From positions 1 to 33,078 of the forward strand of contig AUXH01000165.1 in the NCBI GenBank assembly GCA_000482145.1: a stretch of DNA of 33,078 bases, given 5' to 3'. Position 1 is the stretch's first letter. Every line of letters starts with the position of its first letter. The DNA comes from Strigomonas culicis (lineage: Eukaryota > Euglenozoa > Kinetoplastea > Trypanosomatida > Trypanosomatidae). This document shows, one piece after another, positions 25,298 to 33,078 of this stretch. The notes under the pieces were generated by a model. It did not search any database, had not been told where the DNA came from, and worked only from the letters and a program-made list of their open reading frames with translations. Both the position numbers and the translations under genes were made by a program.

Positions 25298-28200
25298 TCA
25301 CGTAAAGAGTTGGTCCATCACCCGCTGACCCTTGTACAAAAAGAGCACGCCGTGTGCCTTCTCATACTCGCTAATATGGTCGCGCAGGGTGTCCGTCAGG
25401 CGCTCCCGTTTTCTCTCTCGCTGCTGCCGCTCCGCGTCCCCAGTCTCTGTCTGGGGCAGCGCGGCGAGCTCCTCGTCCAGCGCGCGGCGCTGCGTGTACA
25501 GCTCGAGCAACGGCAGCTGCTGCTGGTACTTGTGCACCTCCTTCGCGAGCGCCGCGCGCAGCGCCTCGCCCCCGCTGGCGGACAGGCCGTGGAGGTAGTC
25601 TGTGAATGCCTCCTGCTGCTTCGTCGGCAGGTCGAGCAGCGCCCACAGCTCCTGCAGCTGCGCCAGCTGGTCCTTCTTGGACGCGCCGGGGCTCGGCTGG
25701 CGGCCGTCGGCGCCGCGGTTCACGTCGGCGCGGCTCTGCAGCGGCGTGGCCGGGCCCGGGTGGAAGTAGCTGCCGCCGCCGCCGTAGGTGCTCGCCTGGC
25801 TGTAGGACGGATACGTGCTGCGCGCGAGGAGGCGGTCGCGCTCCTCCCGCAGCGCCTGCACCTGCTGCCCCAGCTGCCGCACGCGCTCCTGCTCCGCGGC
25901 GAGCGCCGCCCTGTGCGCGTCCTCCAGCGTCGCGCGCACCGCGTCTTTCTCGCGCGCGAGGCGGCCTTCCTGCGCGTCCAGCGACTCCTCCTCGCGCTCC
26001 TTCTGCCGCAGCAGCTGCTCCTCCAGCGCCACCTTCTGGTCGACGAGCCGCGCCCACTTGTCCTTCCACTGCGCCTCCGCGCGCGACCGCTCCCGCTCTG
26101 CCGCGGCCGCGAGCAGCGCATCGCGCTGCGCCTGCTCCGCGTCGTGCGTTGCCTTCTGGGCGGCGAGCTCCGCGCGGAAGGCGACGCGCTCCTCCTCTAA
26201 AATGGCCTCGAACTGTTCGCGCATCTGCTCCTCCCCGTTCTGCTTCTGCTCCGTGTAGGCCATGAACTCGGACACCATCTGTTTCTGTTTCTTCCCCCAC
26301 TTCGCCTCGACGCGGCTGTAGTGGTGGCTGAGCTGCTGCTGGAAGGCCTCGGTGATGACCTGCCAGTGGGTCCTGCGCTTGCTGTCGCTCGCGCAGTCCA
26401 GCTGCTCGAACTGCCGGGTGAGGGTGTCCACGCAGTGCTTCAGCTGCTCCGCGAAGAAGTTGTCTTGCGTCCGCTCCATCTCCGCCTCGAACTGCTCGGT
26501 CAGGCGCTGTAGGGTCTGCTGCACGCGCTGCGCCGCGTGCGCGTCCTTCTGCGTCGCGAGCCGCTGCACCGCCCGCAGCTCCTCCTCGCGCAGCTGGAGA
26601 AAGAGCGTCTGTGTCCCGTGGAGCTGCGCGAGGAAGCAGTCGACGAGCGCGGCGCGCTCCGCCTGCCCCCGCTGCTGCAGTCGCGCGAGCTCGACCTGGT
26701 ACTGCTGCAGGTAGCGCTGCTCCACCGCGGCCTCCTTCTCCTCCAGCAGTGCGCGCTCCCGGCTGAGGTCCTGCCAGCGCGCCTGCATCTCCTCCTCCAG
26801 CTGCTCCTTCGCGTGCTGCACCCGCTTCTGCGCCTTCGCGAAGGCGTCCTCCTCCGCCATGTACTTGGCGCGCTTGAGGTTCAGCTCCGCCTCGCGCAGT
26901 GCCTCGTCGCGCGCGTCCAGCTCTTTCTCGCGCGCCTTGCACTTGTTCTGATAGACCGCCTCGCTCTCCTCTGTCTGCCGCCGCAGCTTCTCGCTGGCCT
27001 CCTTCTCGATCTGCGCGACGCGCACCTCCAAGGCGGCCTTCTCCCTGCGGGCGCAGGCGAGCAGCTCCGCGTCGTGCTGCCGCTGTGCCTCCTCGCGCTT
27101 CTTCTCCAGGGCCCGCTCCCTCGCCGCTAGCTCGTCCTGCAGCTGCTTCTTGAGCGTCGCAACGTGCGCCTGGCGCTTGCCGTCCATCGCCTCGAGCTCG
27201 CGGCGCTCCTGCTCCAGCCGCTCGCGCCAAAGCTGCTGCTCCGCGAGGACGGCCTCCTGCTGCGCGGCCTGGCCGGCGCGCCGCGTCTGCGCGACGCGGT
27301 CCTCCAGCGCGTGGATCTGCTGACAGCACTGCTCGTAGAGGGCGAGCGAGACGGTCGGCGCGGCCGCGGCGTCGCCGCCCCCCTCCTGGCCTCCCGCGCC
27401 GCGCTGTGCACGGCCGCTGGCCGCCAGCTCCTCGAACTTGGCGTCGTACAGCGCCTTCAGCGCCTCCACCTTCTCCGCGTAGACCGCGCGCGCCTCCTCG
27501 CGCGCCTGCTGCTGCCGCAGCTGCGCCTCTACGTGCTGCACGCCCAGCTCGCCCGTCAGGCGGTCGACCTCCCGCTGCAGCCGCTGCTGCAGCACCGTCA
27601 GGTCCGCGTACTGCTGCTCCTGCTGCGACGCGGCGGCCTGCAGCTGCGCGATGCGCTCCCGCGCCCCCTGCAGGAGCGTATCGTGGCCCTTCTGGATGCG
27701 CTCGACCCACTCGGCCTGCCGCGCCGCCGCCGCCTCCTGCTCCGTCCGCCGGCAGTGCTCCATCTCCTTCACGTAAGCCTCGTTCAGCTCCATGACCTGC
27801 TCCTGGTAGCTCTGCTGCTGCTGCGCGTACAGGGCGCCCCACTGACGCTCCAGCGACTGCCGCACCTTCTCCACCTCGCGGCGGAGGAACTCCGTCTGCG
27901 CCTCTGGCGGCGACGGCGTCGCTGCAGCGGCGGCGGCGGCAGCGGCGGCGGTGGCGCACTGCATCATCTCCCGCTCCATGATGGACTCGTTGAGCTGCTG
28001 CAGCTCTGCCGTGAGCGCGCGCACGCGGTGCTCGTGTGCCTCCTGCAGCTCCATGACGACCTCGTCGTGCCGTGCGATGAGCGTCTCCTTCGTATCCGCC
28101 ATTTCGTGGATCGTGTTCTCAAAAAAGGTGCGCATCTTTTCCATTTCGATCTTGAGGCTGCTCTTGTCGTTCTCCGCCTCCTCCATCTGTTGACGCAGCT

Positions 28201-28804
28201 GCTCGATTGTTTTCTTGTACTCCGCCTCGCGCCTGTGCGCCGCCTCCGTCTCCTCCTGCCGCTGCTGCTGCCAGCGCACGAGCTCGCGCTGCAGTGCCTG
28301 CGACTTGGTCTCGAAGGTGGTGTCGACGATCTGCTTGTACTCGCGCTTGAAGCGGTCCACTTCTTGGCGCAGCGCGGCCTCCTTCTGTTCGTACGCCTCC
28401 GCGAGGGCCTGCTCCCGCGCCGCCAGCGACTGCTGCTCCGGCGCCACCGTGTGCGGCGGGGTGTGGCGCCGAGCGGCGCTCGTCGGACTGGGGCCGGACC
28501 CCGAGGGGGGCGGCGCCGCCGGTGCGGCGGAGGCGACGGACGCGTTGTGGAAGTGACTGTCGACCAAGTCCCGCTGCGGCTCGCCGGGCGCGCGGGCCGG
28601 GTCGCCACCGCTGCTGCCGGCCGCGCTGCTGTGCGTGTTGAGGTGCGCGTGGTGGGGGAGCGGCGCCGCGCCGGCGGTCAGGCGCGGCGAGAGGAAGGAC
28701 GTCACCGTGGTGCTGCCGCCACCCGCGTACTCGCGCGGCGGGGTCGGCCACGCGTTGCGGCGCGGTTCGTGCGATGGAGCCGCGTAGCGCTCTAAACTAC
28801 TCAT
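25298..28804 (-). CDS. Large coiled-coil protein, possible cytoskeletal/basal body component
   Basis: This 1168-residue protein has a Pro/Ser/Ala-rich, probably disordered head (1-120). About 880 residues of near-continuous coiled coil follow (130-1010), dominated by Gln, Glu, Arg, Ala and Leu heptads such as EQLRQQMEEAENDKSSLKIE. A ten-alanine run breaks the coil near residue 288 and is encoded by GCC/GCG/GCT repeats at about 27920-27950. A Gly/Tyr/Ser linker (about 1010-1045) precedes a C-terminal helical domain (1045-1168) with QELWALLDLPTKQQEAFTDY and ending KGQRVMDQLFT. It has no motor, ATPase or membrane segment. Long coiled coils with a folded C-terminal cap are common in basal-body, centriolar and flagellar proteins, so such a role is possible but not shown. 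It starts at ATG 28804; the stop is at 25298. Confidence 0.85.
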   Translation of the reverse strand: MSSLERYAAPSHEPRRNAWPTPPREYAGGGSTTVTSFLSPRLTAGAAPLPHHAHLNTHSSAAGSSGGDPARAPGEPQRDLVDSHFHNASVASAAPAAPPPSGSGPSPTSAARRHTPPHTVAPEQQSLAAREQALAEAYEQKEAALRQEVDRFKREYKQIVDTTFETKSQALQRELVRWQQQRQEETEAAHRREAEYKKTIEQLRQQMEEAENDKSSLKIEMEKMRTFFENTIHEMADTKETLIARHDEVVMELQEAHEHRVRALTAELQQLNESIMEREMMQCATAAAAAAAAAATPSPPEAQTEFLRREVEKVRQSLERQWGALYAQQQQSYQEQVMELNEAYVKEMEHCRRTEQEAAAARQAEWVERIQKGHDTLLQGARERIAQLQAAASQQEQQYADLTVLQQRLQREVDRLTGELGVQHVEAQLRQQQAREEARAVYAEKVEALKALYDAKFEELAASGRAQRGAGGQEGGGDAAAAPTVSLALYEQCCQQIHALEDRVAQTRRAGQAAQQEAVLAEQQLWRERLEQERRELEAMDGKRQAHVATLKKQLQDELAARERALEKKREEAQRQHDAELLACARREKAALEVRVAQIEKEASEKLRRQTEESEAVYQNKCKAREKELDARDEALREAELNLKRAKYMAEEDAFAKAQKRVQHAKEQLEEEMQARWQDLSRERALLEEKEAAVEQRYLQQYQVELARLQQRGQAERAALVDCFLAQLHGTQTLFLQLREEELRAVQRLATQKDAHAAQRVQQTLQRLTEQFEAEMERTQDNFFAEQLKHCVDTLTRQFEQLDCASDSKRRTHWQVITEAFQQQLSHHYSRVEAKWGKKQKQMVSEFMAYTEQKQNGEEQMREQFEAILEEERVAFRAELAAQKATHDAEQAQRDALLAAAAERERSRAEAQWKDKWARLVDQKVALEEQLLRQKEREEESLDAQEGRLAREKDAVRATLEDAHRAALAAEQERVRQLGQQVQALREERDRLLARSTYPSYSQASTYGGGGSYFHPGPATPLQSRADVNRGADGRQPSPGASKKDQLAQLQELWALLDLPTKQQEAFTDYLHGLSASGGEALRAALAKEVHKYQQQLPLLELYTQRRALDEELAALPQTETGDAERQQRERKRERLTDTLRDHISEYEKAHGVLFLYKGQRVMDQLFT

Positions 28805-29389
28805 AATAAAGAATCTATCGAACTATCTAACTATATATGTATGTGTGTGTATGGAGGTTTGTATGTGTGAATATACGACTTATTACTTTTCTTCACAATT
28901 AAAAACAGTTGAATCTAAAAACTGATTGTCTCAAGCGGACGAAACAAAAAAAAAAGAAGAAAGAAAGAGAAGATGATAGAGAGAGAGAGAGAGAGAGAGA
29001 GATACAGTCACGTGAGGCTATAATGCAGCGATGAGTTCACAAAAGCAGTAGATGCTCGTTGCTGGAAACCGTACTATAACGTACAACAGTAGCTATGTTT
29101 TTTTTTTCTCCTCATTGTGAATTGTGCCTTCGTCCTGATAGGCCGCCAACACATTACCGTAAAACAAACAAAAAGAATAGTTAAATGCAGATAATTGTAG
29201 GTATATACTGTATTCTTTTTCCCGTGCGAAAATGCTTGTAAAATATAAATCAATGTAAGGAGTAAACTAAGGGTAATCCGAATTGAATTGTTCGAAGTAA
29301 ACAACAAGGACGGTCAGTGTTCATGAATACAATGTATATATTCAGATTATTTTTTCGCATGTGTTATCTTATTAATAATATTGTTCTTT
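28805..29389 (-). other. Spacer between sulfite oxidase and coiled-coil gene
   Basis: This 585-base AT-rich spacer has a GA microsatellite (28979-29002), which is a CT tract on the transcribed strand and a plausible splice signal for the coiled-coil gene, plus T- and A-runs. The rest should be the sulfite oxidase 3'UTR. No gene is seen. Confidence 0.65.
28979..29002. repeat. GA/CT microsatellite
   Basis: A 24-base GA run. On the transcribed minus strand it is a CT repeat about 175 bases upstream of the coiled-coil gene ATG and may serve as, or extend, its polypyrimidine tract. Confidence 0.85.
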
Positions 29390-31030
29390 TTATTTCACAG
29401 CGATATCTTTGCAACTGTAGCCGTTGTACAACAAACCGCGGAAGTTGTACGGTGCGACCGCCGGCTGCACCTCGTTGTCCGTGGTGACGGCGCGGATGCA
29501 GGTCAGGTACACCTTCGTGCCGTCCCCCCGCACCACCGGCGCCGCCTTGATGTCCTTCACCGGCGTGTCCGCGACGACCTGGCGCCACGCCCACTGCCGC
29601 TCGTGTGGAAAGCTCGCCTCCTCCTGCGACGCGGCCCCCGTCTGCGGCCGCGGCTGCAGCGTGGCTGCGTACTCGAAGCTGCGCCCGTTGTCGTGGCTCA
29701 CCTCGACGCGCTGGATGCCGCGGCCGCCGCCCGCGTAGGCGTACGCCTGCAGCTGGATCGCGTCGGCCTCTGGGTTGTAGGCGGCGTGCGTCAGCTGGCT
29801 CTGCACCGGCATGTAGTAGATGCTCGGGTACGAGTGGTTCGGCTTCGTCTCGTAGGAGGGGAAGTTCTTGTAGTCGTTCTGCTGCCACACGGACTCGCAC
29901 TCGTCCGGCTGCACCGTGACGCGCTGCAGGAACTTGCAGTTGCGCACGCCGACGACGCCCGGCACGATGGCGCGCAGCGGGTAGCCGTGGTCCGGCGGCA
30001 GGTCCTCGCCGTTCATCTTGTAGGCGATCAGCACGTCCGCGTCGGGACTCGTCGCCATGTTGTACGGGATGCTGGCCTGGAAGTGTCCGGCCGCGTCGCG
30101 GTCAGCGCCCTCGAACTGGACGTGGTAACTCGCGGGGTCGTACGGCGGCTCCACCTGGCACGCGGCGATGACGTCGCGCAGGTACACGCCGGTCCAGTCG
30201 GCCGTGCCGATCGCGCCGCCCTTCCAGCTGAGGCCCTTCACCCCCTTTGCGCCGTCCGCCGCGTAGGCCGCCTCCATCGTCGTGCGGCGGTTGCCGCCAC
30301 ACTGGATCGTGACCGTCTCCGTGTGCTCCTCGAACTGCCGCTTGAGGTCCTCGACCGTGAAGCAGCGCGCGTCCATGCCCTCCCCTTCCACCATCACGCA
30401 GAAGTCCGGCCGGTTCTTCAGGTCCGGCACCGGCATGTGCCCGCGGACGAAGAAGAGCTCCGTCGGCGTGATGTACTCCCGCAGCGCCGCCTCCGGCGTC
30501 TCCGCGTTGAACGGCCGCGAGTTGAGGACCCGCAGGCCGTCCGCCCGCGTCGGCTCCGCGGCCCACTGGTCCTCCAGGCTGACGACCGGCTGCGGCACGT
30601 AGTCCTTCACGTTCCCGATGCGGTGCCGCTCGAGGATGTCGCGGACCGCGTCGTCGTCGTGGATGTTGAACATGGCCCACCACTTGTCGATGCCGCCGCC
30701 GGCCGCGAGCATGATGCGCTTTTCCCCGCCGGGGTGCTTCTCGATGAAAGGCGTGATGTCGTACACGCCGGCCTTGTACGTGACCCACACGCCCTTCGCC
30801 GTGTCGGCGCGGTCGCCGTGGGTGGCCACCTCCGCCGCTGTGTAGTAGGGCAGCCCCGGCTTCTCCTGCCCCGCCTCCTCCTTCGTCAGGCAGTACGCGG
30901 GCGCCGGCGCCAGCAGGCCCCGCAGCCAGGTGGACCGTGCCGCTGCGGCAGGCGGTGTGGCACCGTCATCCGGCGTCGCACAGCGATAGGCGGCGTGCGT
31001 GGCGAGGCCAGCACAGGACAAGGTGCCCAA
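29390..31030 (-). CDS. SUOX: Sulfite oxidase (cytochrome b5 and molybdenum-cofactor domains)
   Basis: This enzyme oxidises sulfite to sulfate at a molybdenum-pterin centre and passes electrons through its haem to cytochrome c, normally in the mitochondrial intermembrane space. Numbering here starts at the TTG at 31030. Residues 1-55 look like an organelle-targeting leader. The cytochrome b5 domain (about 60-145) has both haem ligands, His99 in HPGG and His124 in NIHDD. The Mo domain starts near 165 with SRPFNAETP and ITPTELFFVRGHMPVP; Cys244 in TIQCGGNRR is the Mo ligand. DHGYPLRAIVPGVVGVR and the C-terminal dimer domain (GGGRGIQRVEVSHDNGRSFE) follow. The order matches animal SUOX throughout. 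The oddity is the start: no in-frame ATG lies between the upstream stop (31070-31072) and Met107, which is already past His99. The true start is therefore unresolved. Confidence 0.9.
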   Translation of the reverse strand: MGTLSCAGLATHAAYRCATPDDGATPPAAAARSTWLRGLLAPAPAYCLTKEEAGQEKPGLPYYTAAEVATHGDRADTAKGVWVTYKAGVYDITPFIEKHPGGEKRIMLAAGGGIDKWWAMFNIHDDDAVRDILERHRIGNVKDYVPQPVVSLEDQWAAEPTRADGLRVLNSRPFNAETPEAALREYITPTELFFVRGHMPVPDLKNRPDFCVMVEGEGMDARCFTVEDLKRQFEEHTETVTIQCGGNRRTTMEAAYAADGAKGVKGLSWKGGAIGTADWTGVYLRDVIAACQVEPPYDPASYHVQFEGADRDAAGHFQASIPYNMATSPDADVLIAYKMNGEDLPPDHGYPLRAIVPGVVGVRNCKFLQRVTVQPDECESVWQQNDYKNFPSYETKPNHSYPSIYYMPVQSQLTHAAYNPEADAIQLQAYAYAGGGRGIQRVEVSHDNGRSFEYAATLQPRPQTGAASQEEASFPHERQWAWRQVVADTPVKDIKAAPVVRGDGTKVYLTCIRAVTTDNEVQPAVAPYNFRGLLYNGYSCKDIAVK

Positions 31031-31034
31031 ACAC

Positions 31035-31052
31035 CTGAGGAGGAAAAGAGAC
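31035..31052 (-). promoter_or_regulatory. Candidate splice acceptor at the sulfite oxidase 5' end
   Basis: On the minus strand TCTCTTTTCCTCCTCAG ends at 31035, a strong pyrimidine tract plus CAG. Spliced-leader addition here would yield an mRNA whose sulfite oxidase frame has no AUG before codon 107. Confidence 0.5.
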
Positions 31053-31428
31053 GTTTTCTCGTTTTTTTTTCAAAGGTCTCCTCTCTTTAATGAGTCTGTA
31101 AGTAATTTAAGGAAGTGGTAGCAAGTGCAGTTGCTGTCTCAGACTAAACCCGCCGCGACATTTTCAAAAGAAGGAAAGAGAGGGGGGGGGGAAGGGATAC
31201 GGTAGAAAGGAACAGAGTGCTCCTATACATACAAGGGACGAGCGCGTTTCTCTTCTTCCTATAGTGGTAGTAATGACAGATGACAGCAAACATCTCTTTT
31301 TGTTGTTTTATCATTTGCATACGTGTAAACATTATGGCGATGCGCCACTGCCGCCGCTCCAACAAATCACACAAATCTATGCAGCTGGCCCGCCGACCAC
31401 GGCTCTCTTCTCCACTCTCGCAATTGTA
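31053..31428 (-). other. Spacer upstream of sulfite oxidase
   Basis: This stretch holds a short A-run (T-run on the plus strand, 31062-31070), a G-run at 31183-31190 and otherwise mixed AT-rich sequence. It should contain the 3'UTR of the gene at 31429. A 76-codon open stretch at 31144-31374 begins with TTG, resembles nothing and is not called. No ATG that could start the sulfite oxidase frame is found here. Confidence 0.6.
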
Positions 31429-31884
31429 TTAGAAGACGCGGAACTCGAAATCCGGCTTCTTGGGCGGCGCCATCTGCGGCCCGTACTTACGGTGGCGCGC
31501 CATCTCCCACTCCTTGAGCGACTGCACGTGTCCTATCTCCGTGTTCGTCGGGCGCAGCCGCAGTGGGACGACGTTCTTGTTGCTACGGTCGTGGAGGCGC
31601 AGCCGTGACATGTAGAGGCGCTGGTACTGCGGCTCGATGGGCCGCCAGTAGTAGCGTAGGTCCTTCACGTCGGCCTGGCGACCGATGCGGCGGCGGCGCA
31701 TCTTGCCGCCGAGCGCGACCCACACGCGCGAGAACATGGGGCCCATCTCCTTGAAGCGCAGCTGCCATACCTGCATTCGGTGCTGCGCGTAGTGTTCCTG
31801 CGGCCGCAGCTGCACCCGCCGGGCGGTGCGCGTGATCTCCTCGCAGCCCGGCTTCGCGAGCCACGTGGTGCAGAAACGGAACAT
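31429..31884 (-). CDS. Small basic protein, possibly mitochondrial ribosomal
   Basis: I do not recognise the family of this 151-residue protein. It is strongly basic (many Arg/Lys) and rich in Tyr, Trp and Met. The first 25 residues (MFRFCTTWLAKPGCEE, TRTARRV) look like a mitochondrial import signal. The body has clustered basic residues (GGKMRRRRIGRQ at 59-70) that would suit RNA binding. The C-terminus ends PPKKPDFEFRVF. There are no membrane helices. Trypanosomatid mitoribosomes contain many lineage-specific basic proteins of this size and look, which is the best guess but is inference. ATG 31884 is the first in frame. It lies between sulfite oxidase and a four-helix membrane protein on the same strand. 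Confidence 0.75.
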   Translation of the reverse strand: MFRFCTTWLAKPGCEEITRTARRVQLRPQEHYAQHRMQVWQLRFKEMGPMFSRVWVALGGKMRRRRIGRQADVKDLRYYWRPIEPQYQRLYMSRLRLHDRSNKNVVPLRLRPTNTEIGHVQSLKEWEMARHRKYGPQMAPPKKPDFEFRVF

Positions 31885-32317
31885 CGCTGTGCGATAGCAA
31901 GGAGGTGCTTCGTGCTAGTGTCGTGTATACTTCTTACACACGGGTTGTACAACCAATCTCAATGTAGGAAACAGAGAAAGAGAGAGAGGGAGAGGAGGTG
32001 AATCACATGACACATTTGAGGAACAATCATACCTTTGATCATACACTAGAGAAGCTTGTTGGTGCTCTTCTATTACGTGAGGCACATACGATTACTGCCG
32101 TTCATTACGATTTGGTGTGATTGAATTTCTCTTTATGAATTGAACAGATGTAGTCAGTTCTATAATTTGTGCAATCTACTATGGCAGAATAATAATGATG
32201 ATAATGAAGCAAAAAAAAAATGTGTCAACACATTTTTAATCTAAAATGTATGAAAGTGCCACTGCGCATGTCTCTCTACCACACATCCTCACAACAAATA
32301 GATATGTATACACTAGG
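31885..32317 (-). other. Spacer between small basic and membrane protein genes
   Basis: This 433-base spacer includes a GA-rich stretch (31971-31996), a CT tract on the transcribed strand that is a plausible splice signal for the gene ending at 31429. It also has a poly-A run (32211-32220) and is otherwise AT-rich. No gene is seen. Confidence 0.6.
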
Positions 32318-32878
32318 TCATATTTGGCCGTCGACGTCCGCCTTGGCGATTTTGGACACCTTCAGGGTGTGGCTGCCGGCGGCGCCACCGAAGCGGATCT
32401 GCAAGATCTTACTCAGCTTCCACGTGTAGGAGATCCACAGCGTCATGAAGCCGATGGCGAAGCACAAGACGGTGAGGAAGAGAGAGATGGCGAGGAAGAT
32501 CTCTGTCCACCCCTTCACCACGACGAGGTAGATCTCTAGATAAGTCATCGCAAAGTCGTGCACGATGAAGTTGAGGACGATGCCGAGGCACGCCGCATTG
32601 CGCCGCGCCTTGGGCGACATGTTGCTGCCGTACACGTACGGCCAGTAAATGAGCGGACCACCGATGAAGATGGTCGTGGCAAGCCCTACCGTAAAGAAGA
32701 CACAGTAGGCGTTTACAAAGCTATTCGACATGTAACCCGTATTGCGCCAGGGGCTGATGTAGATGATGAAGCACACCAGGTTGACGATGCCATTGAGACC
32801 GTAGAGAATGATGATGCAGGTAAGCATGTTTGGCCGCGCACCAGTGAGCGGCTTGCGCACAGCTAACCTTCTCATCAT
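32318..32878 (-). CDS. Four-helix membrane protein of unknown function
   Basis: This 186-residue integral membrane protein has four hydrophobic segments: about 18-42 (MLTCIIILYGLNGIVNLVCF), 55-80, 95-121 and 124-150 (TEIFLAISLFLTVLCFAIGF). The N-terminus is basic (MMRRLAVRKP) and the C-terminal tail of about 35 residues is hydrophilic and Lys/Gly-rich, so both ends are likely on the cytosolic side. His107 and Asp108 lie inside the third segment, unusual for a simple membrane anchor. I do not recognise the family. Two adjacent ATGs (32878 and 32875) are possible starts; longer readings use TTG. It is the last gene in the window, and its leader with a candidate pyrimidine tract (GA-rich on the plus strand, 33041-33072) lies at the right edge. 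Confidence 0.8.
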   Translation of the reverse strand: MMRRLAVRKPLTGARPNMLTCIIILYGLNGIVNLVCFIIYISPWRNTGYMSNSFVNAYCVFFTVGLATTIFIGGPLIYWPYVYGSNMSPKARRNAACLGIVLNFIVHDFAMTYLEIYLVVVKGWTEIFLAISLFLTVLCFAIGFMTLWISYTWKLSKILQIRFGGAAGSHTLKVSKIAKADVDGQI

Positions 32879-32994
32879 TGTAGCCACTGACAATACGGGC
32901 CTTCACCTCAGTAATCTAAGTCTTTCTTCTTCTACGTATTGAATGATCTATCGTGAATCTATTTGAGTAATTCTATTACCTAACGAGAGAAGGC

Positions 32995-33004
<10 letters not shown>

Positions 33005-33072
<68 letters not shown>
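33005..33072. repeat. TA then GA compound microsatellite
   Basis: A TA run (33005-33037) is followed by a GA run (33041-33072). On the minus strand the GA part is a CT tract upstream of the membrane protein gene and could act as its splice signal. Such long pure runs are common sites of length change and assembly error. Confidence 0.9.
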
Positions 33073-33075
<3 letters not shown>

Positions 33076-33078
33076 AGT

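Noticed and set aside
27164..28795. Plus-strand Leu/Arg-rich open frame
   Set aside because: It is antisense to the coiled-coil gene; the composition is that of reverse-complemented Gln/Glu/Arg codons.
31144..31374. 76-codon open frame upstream of sulfite oxidase
   Set aside because: It starts at TTG, has AT-rich codon use unlike real genes here and ends in spacer. It cannot supply the missing sulfite oxidase start because it is separated by stops.
1..33078. Mobile elements, viral remnants, CRISPR or bacterial operons
   Set aside because: No reverse transcriptase, transposase or integrase motifs, terminal repeats or spaced direct repeats were seen. All genes are eukaryotic housekeeping or kinetoplastid-like.

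Overview
This window looks like a nuclear chromosome segment of a trypanosomatid (Kinetoplastea). Intronless, GC-rich genes sit head-to-tail in two long same-strand runs. They are separated by AT-rich spacers full of pyrimidine tracts, poly-A/T and TA, GA, CA and CAA microsatellites. The ribosomal protein S23, CRK1-type kinase and CCT-delta proteins are of kinetoplastid type. No spliceosomal introns, phage, plasmid, transposon or CRISPR signatures were seen. The genus cannot be fixed from the sequence; strong GC bias within genes and polyglutamine or polyleucine runs fit an insect-stage trypanosomatid or Leishmaniinae-like genome, but that is inference.

Layout. Positions 1-7837 are one plus-strand transcription unit: ribosomal protein S23 (uS12), CRK1 kinase, CCT subunit delta and a secreted S10 serine carboxypeptidase. 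Positions 7838-8546 are a convergent strand-switch region holding a complete tRNA-Val(AAC), its T-run terminator and a GC-rich block with hairpins. From 8547 to the end everything is on the minus strand. In order of coordinate: three tandem penta-EF-hand paralogues; a low-complexity protein with a conserved C-terminal domain; a TFIIIC tau95/GTF3C5-like protein; a 1609-residue TPR plus about 25-IQ-motif protein; a Prp4-like U4/U6 WD40 protein; a small acidic-tailed protein; a 1168-residue coiled-coil protein; sulfite oxidase; a small basic, probably mitochondrial, protein; and a four-helix membrane protein.

How it works together. Genes on each strand are expected to be transcribed polycistronically by RNA polymerase II and separated by spliced-leader trans-splicing and polyadenylation. 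Candidate acceptors (pyrimidine tract followed by the first AG) are visible before several genes. The two units converge on the tRNA, a usual place for polymerase II termination in these organisms. The genes share no pathway. Two are linked to RNA machinery (TFIIIC-like and Prp4-like), and several are likely cytoskeletal or calcium-related (PEF array, IQ protein, coiled-coil protein).

Most notable points. The third PEF paralogue is cut short by a nonsense change, with the rest of its fifth EF-hand still readable downstream. The sulfite oxidase frame has no AUG before its haem domain. The TFIIIC-like subunit is very divergent. The IQ protein is exceptionally rich in IQ motifs. The strand-switch region contains an unassigned structured block next to the tRNA.
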